A stretch of DNA of 64,000 bases from Arthrobacter sp. 24S4-2 (GTDB lineage: Bacteria > Actinomycetota > Actinomycetes > Actinomycetales > Micrococcaceae). The stretch is from the NCBI RefSeq assembly GCF_005280255.1, contig NZ_CP040018.1, forward strand, positions 1,922,001 through 1,986,000, in the 5' to 3' direction. The notes under the pieces are model-generated. The model made no database searches and had not been told where the DNA came from. It was given only the letters and a program-made list of their open reading frames with translations. The translations under genes and the position numbers were made by a program. This document shows positions 60,660 to 64,000 of the stretch, piece after piece (position 1 is the stretch's first letter; the number at the start of each line of letters is the position of its first letter).

Positions 60660-61709
60660 CTAGCCGAGCAGGCCAGGAACAATCAGCAGTGCGGTGGGCA
60701 AGGCCAAAAGCAACAGGCAGCCGGCCAGCACCAAAGCCCTGAGCGGGGCCGGCAGGGGTTCCTTGGGCGACAGCAGCCGGCTAACCCGGGAAGCGGTGGT
60801 GCGGGCCGAACCGGCGCCGCCGGACGCGCCCTGGATCCCGCCGTCGACAATTCCGTCTGCCCCAATGCCGGCCGGTCCAACTCCGCCAGGTCCTTTGCCG
60901 TCTGCGACGGCGGGCAGTTGCGCGCCGTTGAAAGCCACCCGGCTGACCGGAGCGCCTGACGGCCCGCTGGCCACGATGGCGATCGCCTTGATCAGCGTGG
61001 CCTTGCTTTCGGTTTTCAGGGCGACGTCGTCCGCCAGCATCTCAATGAGTGAGTTGACCGCTTCCTGGGCCAGCCGCGTGGTGGGGATCCAAGGGAGGGC
61101 CTGGCGCCACGCCGCGAAGGCCCAGAGCAGGAGGTGGTGGCGCTGGCTCAGGTGGGCATTTTCATGGCTGAGCACAGCGCGCAGCTCCGCAGGCTCCAGG
61201 GCCGCCATGAGCCCGTCGCTCAGAACGGTCACCGACCGGGCGCCCCCGGGCAGGCAATAGGCTACGGGGGAATCATGGTTGATGACCACCGTTCCGGGCC
61301 CGTCATTCGACGGCGATGCCAGGAGGGCCAGGAGTTCCCGGTGGCGTCTTCGCTGACGTTCGATCCGGTAATAGGTCAGCAGGAGGGTAAAGACGAGATG
61401 CGCGGTGAGCAGCGCCGCGGCGGACAGCGCAAAAAGGTGCCAGAAGCCCAGTGCGGTGGTGGGGGCGTTGAGGAGGACCATGCCGGCCAGCCCGCGCAGC
61501 CCAGCGAGGAGGTTGTCCCCGATGGGCTCCAGACCGTAGACCAGCATGGCACCAATCATCGACAGGCCACCGGCGAGGGCGATTGCCTGCCACAGCAGCA
61601 TTGCGGTGAACGGCGACCGGGCCGGCCACTGGGCGCGCGAAAGAAGGATAGGTACCGGCCACGCCAGTACTATCGCCAGGACCGCCAGAAAATATGAGGT
61701 CCAGAACAT
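60660..61709 (-). CDS. M56-family membrane metallopeptidase (BlaR1-like, no sensor domain)
   Basis: The 349-aa product has N-terminal membrane helices, a cytosolic/peripheral zinc peptidase domain with HENAH (182-186) and a third ligand candidate in LADDVAL, a Gly-rich segment (about 275-305), and a C-terminal membrane helix. The beta-lactam-binding domain of BlaR1 is absent, so the trigger is not a beta-lactam. It is cotranscribed with the BlaI-like gene 6 bases upstream (61709 to 61716) and probably inactivates that repressor in response to a membrane signal. Confidence 0.88.
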   Translation of the reverse strand: MFWTSYFLAVLAIVLAWPVPILLSRAQWPARSPFTAMLLWQAIALAGGLSMIGAMLVYGLEPIGDNLLAGLRGLAGMVLLNAPTTALGFWHLFALSAAALLTAHLVFTLLLTYYRIERQRRRHRELLALLASPSNDGPGTVVINHDSPVAYCLPGGARSVTVLSDGLMAALEPAELRAVLSHENAHLSQRHHLLLWAFAAWRQALPWIPTTRLAQEAVNSLIEMLADDVALKTESKATLIKAIAIVASGPSGAPVSRVAFNGAQLPAVADGKGPGGVGPAGIGADGIVDGGIQGASGGAGSARTTASRVSRLLSPKEPLPAPLRALVLAGCLLLLALPTALLIVPGLLG

Positions 61710-61715
61710 GTGCTG

Positions 61716-62102
61716 TTAGTTGTGGCCAAGCAGTTTGCGCAGCGTTTCGGCTTCACTTTCGGTGACGGAGCCAATAAAGCGGGCGAGCACGGCTTCGCGG
61801 TCCGGCGCGGAGCCCAGAACTTCGTGCATGAGTTCGGCGGTGTGGTCCGCCCGGCTGGAAACCGCCTGGTAGCGGTGGGGACGGGTTCCGCGTTCGCGTT
61901 CCACGAGGCCCTTCTTCTCCAGGCGCGAGAGGACGGTCAGGACGGTGGTGACAGCGAGGTCTTTGCCCACGTGGCCCGCCGTGCCGCCCTGCGCCTGCGT
62001 GCTCTGGGCCAGCAGGTCCCGGAGGGTGTTCGCGGTGGCCGCTTCCTGGCCTGCCCAGAGCAGGTCCATCACTGCCCGTTCCAGTTCACCAAGACTTGCC
62101 AT
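61716..62102 (-). CDS. BlaI/CopY-type transcriptional repressor
   Basis: The 128-aa product is a winged-helix BlaI-type repressor: SLGELERAVMDLLWAG, HVGKDLAVTTVLTVLSRLEKKGLVERERGTRPHRYQAV and a C-terminal dimerisation helix. ATG 62102 has AGAAGG nine bases upstream; an ATG nine bases earlier has its ribosome site flush against it. It precedes the M56 gene as in blaI-blaR1 operons. Three perfect TTCTAC-N5-GTAGAA palindromes lie between it and cydA, so it likely represses cydA and itself. Confidence 0.88.
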   Translation of the reverse strand: MASLGELERAVMDLLWAGQEAATANTLRDLLAQSTQAQGGTAGHVGKDLAVTTVLTVLSRLEKKGLVERERGTRPHRYQAVSSRADHTAELMHEVLGSAPDREAVLARFIGSVTESEAETLRKLLGHN

Positions 62103-62206
62103 TCCGTACATCCTTCTTGACGTTCCGTTCCGCGGAGCCCGATTGGCCGGCGCGGAGACGTGGTTCGAATACTTAGGCTCTAAATTTACCTCCTTTTGCC
62201 GTTTTC

Positions 62207-62223
62207 TTCTACATGAGGTAGAA
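62207..62223. promoter_or_regulatory. BlaI-like operator, copy 1
   Basis: TTCTAC-ATGAG-GTAGAA, perfect 6-N5-6 palindrome, about 105 bases before the BlaI-like start on the minus strand. Confidence 0.7.
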
Positions 62224-62296
62224 CAGGCGGCGCGTCGCGGCCTTGCCTCTGGCCCCAGGCAGTGGAACTGTATGTTTACATTGCACACCGAAAGTG

Positions 62297-62313
62297 TTCT
62301 ACACTCTGTAGAA
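62297..62313. promoter_or_regulatory. BlaI-like operator, copy 2
   Basis: TTCTAC-ACTCT-GTAGAA, perfect. It overlaps a possible -10 (TACACT, 62300-62305) of cydA, with TTTACA at 62275-62280 as a -35 candidate at 19-base spacing. Confidence 0.7.
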
Positions 62314-62320
62314 GTTGAAC

Positions 62321-62337
62321 TTCTACGATACGTAGAA
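62321..62337. promoter_or_regulatory. BlaI-like operator, copy 3
   Basis: TTCTAC-GATAC-GTAGAA, perfect. It starts 24 bp after copy 2 and lies 42 bases before the cydA start. Confidence 0.7.
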
Positions 62338-62378
62338 AACTTGGACTGTTGAGAGCCTAGCCAAAAGTAGGGACTGCC

Positions 62379-63980
62379 TTGGACGCTTTGGAAATCGCAC
62401 GCTGGCAATTCGGTATCACCACGGTCTACCACTTCATGATGGTGCCGCTCACCATCGGACTGGGCCTCGTGGTGGCAGTCATCCAGACCATCTGGTACCG
62501 CACCGGCAAACCCGAATACCTGCGCATGACCAAGTTCTGGGGGAAGCTGTTCCTCATCAACTTCATCATGGGCGTTGCCACCGGCATTGTGCAGGAGTTC
62601 CAGTTCGGGATGGCCTGGAGCGAGTACAGCCGCTTCGTGGGCGACGTGTTCGGTGCACCCCTGGCGCTGGAAGCACTGCTGGCGTTCTTCGTTGAGTCGA
62701 CGTTCCTGGGCCTGTGGATCTTCGGCTGGAAACAGCTAAAAAAAGGCGTCCACCTTGCCTGCCTCTGGATTGCCGTGGTCGGTTCCGTGTTCTCGGCCTA
62801 CTTCATCATCGTGGCCAACAGTTGGATGCAGCACCCCGTCGGCGTGGAAATGATCAACGGGCGCCCGGTCATGACCGATGCCTGGGCCGTTTTCACCAAC
62901 AACACCGCCCTCGTCGCGGTGCCGCATACGCTCTTCGGCGCCCTGGCCGTGGCCGGCGGCTTCCTGCTCGGCATTGCTTGGTACCACCTCTGGCGCCGTC
63001 GCCACGACGGCATCGACACCGTGGGCACTGACGGCAAAGTCATTCCCGGCGAAGCGGACATTGCCGGGCGGGACAAGGCAGACCACAAGGTGTGGATCCG
63101 CTCGCTCCGGATCGGCGCCGTCGTCGCCATGATTTCCTTCGCCGGAACGGCACTGACCGGAGACCTCCAAGGCAAGCTCATGTTTGAACAGCAGCCCATG
63201 AAGATGGCCGCCGCAGAGGCCGCCTGCCACGACGGCACCGGCTTCTCGGTGCTCAGCGTCGGAAACGTCGGCTCGAAGAACTGCGACGACATCGTGGCGG
63301 TCATCGAAGTTCCCGGCATCCTGTCCTTCCTCGCCAAGGGTGACTTCACCACAGAGGTGAAGGGCGTCAACAGCCTGCTGGACCAGTACAAGGCCGACTA
63401 CGGCACCCACCTCCCGGACAACCCCATCTACGGGGACCGGGCCGGGCAGGAAATCCAATACGTGCCCGTCATGGAAGTGACCTACTGGGGCTTCCGGATG
63501 ATGATCGGCTTCGGCGGGCTGGCTGCCCTCGCCGCGCTCGTGGCCCTCTGGGTGACCCGGAAGGGCACGGTGCCGGCGTCCCGCGGGCTCATGCGCCTCG
63601 CCGTCGTCGGCATCATGGCACCGTTCGGCGCTAACGCTGCCGGCTGGATCTTTACCGAAATGGGCCGGCAGCCCTTCGTGGTGGCGCCCAATCCGGATCC
63701 GAGCGGGATTGACCAGGTGTTCATGTTCACGGCAGCCGCGGTGTCGCCGGGTGTTTCCGCCGGGGAGCTGCTCACGTCCCTGCTGGTGCTGACGTCCGTC
63801 TACGCCGTGCTGCTGGTGGTGGAGGTCAAGCTGCTGGTGAAGTACATCCGCGGCGGCGTCGTCTCGGCCATGCCGGAACTCGCCCACGCCCCGGTCGACG
63901 AAAACGAGGATGCCACCCCCGGCGGTCCCGGCACGGGCAAGCCCGGTGACGCCGACGACGTCCTGGCATTCGCCTACTAA
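62379..63980 (+). CDS. cydA: Cytochrome bd oxidase subunit I CydA
   Basis: CydA is the quinol-oxidising, heme-carrying subunit of the high-affinity bd oxidase. The 533-aa product has nine or so helices with the axial ligand region DALEIARWQFGITTVYHF (His19) and GWIFTEMGRQPF. The Q-loop is of the short type. The start TTG 62379 begins the conserved DALEIARWQF; the ribosome site is weak. The cydB gene would follow just beyond the window: a GAGG site appears at 63985-63990. Three BlaI-like operators precede it. Confidence 0.95.
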   Translation: MDALEIARWQFGITTVYHFMMVPLTIGLGLVVAVIQTIWYRTGKPEYLRMTKFWGKLFLINFIMGVATGIVQEFQFGMAWSEYSRFVGDVFGAPLALEALLAFFVESTFLGLWIFGWKQLKKGVHLACLWIAVVGSVFSAYFIIVANSWMQHPVGVEMINGRPVMTDAWAVFTNNTALVAVPHTLFGALAVAGGFLLGIAWYHLWRRRHDGIDTVGTDGKVIPGEADIAGRDKADHKVWIRSLRIGAVVAMISFAGTALTGDLQGKLMFEQQPMKMAAAEAACHDGTGFSVLSVGNVGSKNCDDIVAVIEVPGILSFLAKGDFTTEVKGVNSLLDQYKADYGTHLPDNPIYGDRAGQEIQYVPVMEVTYWGFRMMIGFGGLAALAALVALWVTRKGTVPASRGLMRLAVVGIMAPFGANAAGWIFTEMGRQPFVVAPNPDPSGIDQVFMFTAAAVSPGVSAGELLTSLLVLTSVYAVLLVVEVKLLVKYIRGGVVSAMPELAHAPVDENEDATPGGPGTGKPGDADDVLAFAY

Positions 63981-64000
63981 GAGCAGAGGAAATTCGATAA

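Noticed and set aside
62180..62200. Strong AAAGGAGG on the minus strand upstream of the BlaI-like gene, suggesting a hidden small gene
   Set aside because: No ATG, GTG or TTG follows at a useful distance in any frame; the frame reads straight into the BlaI gene without a start.

Overview
This 64 kb window is a GC-rich chromosome segment from an actinobacterium, most probably Arthrobacter or a close relative in the Micrococcaceae. The evidence is the gene set and order: a division and cell wall (dcw) cluster without ftsA, followed by sepF, yggT and divIVA; a paired glnA2-glnE and glnA1 region; sigA next to parE; a polyphosphate glucokinase; frequent GTG and TTG starts; and a MurE whose amino-acid selectivity motif is not the DNPR of diaminopimelate enzymes. 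No rRNA, tRNA, CRISPR array, prophage, insertion sequence or integrase was seen.

Layout. Bases 1-17233 are the dcw cluster and its conserved tail, all on +: end of a probable ftsI, murE, murF, mraY, murD, ftsW, murG, murC, ftsQ, ftsZ, pgeF, yggS, sepF, yggT, divIVA, lspA and an RluD-type pseudouridine synthase. Bases 17270-28035 are housekeeping metabolism: dnaE1, a flavin reductase, a membrane protein, hisD, nrdR, then map-ppgK-SDR on - and panB. Bases 28304-39411 hold nitrogen assimilation (glnA2-glnE on +, glnA1 on -), small accessory genes, and lipB-lipA for lipoate. Bases 39545-53538 hold a membrane Ser/Thr kinase, a TIGR01777 epimerase, a very large Tricorn-like protease, OsmC, an E2 acyltransferase with two lipoyl domains, lpdA, pepA and a PAC2-family gene. 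Bases 53574-64000 hold an MFS transporter, a DUF4192 gene, sigA, a DUF7455 gene, parE, an M56 peptidase with a BlaI-type repressor, and divergent cydA.

How the genes work together. The first block makes lipid II and builds the septum. GlnE probably controls GlnA1, which keeps the adenylylation tyrosine, and not GlnA2, which has tryptophan there. LipB and LipA make the cofactor carried by the E2 protein that Lpd re-oxidises. The BlaI/M56 pair appears to control cytochrome bd.

Most notable observations. (1) Three perfect copies of TTCTAC-N5-GTAGAA lie between the BlaI-like gene and cydA, and a fourth copy with one mismatch lies 15 kb away in the promoter of a small membrane protein, suggesting a BlaI regulon that links the two. 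(2) About a dozen genes have a -10-like hexamer exactly 6-7 nt before the start codon and no Shine-Dalgarno, the signature of leaderless mRNAs. (3) A 66-aa HTH protein has twin operators that contain its own -35 and -10. (4) Six apparent one-base deletions, most in G or C runs, interrupt five genes, including the essential murF, ftsZ and dnaE; these look like assembly errors rather than biology. I did not find a clearly unprecedented multi-gene system; the region is mostly conserved core genome.
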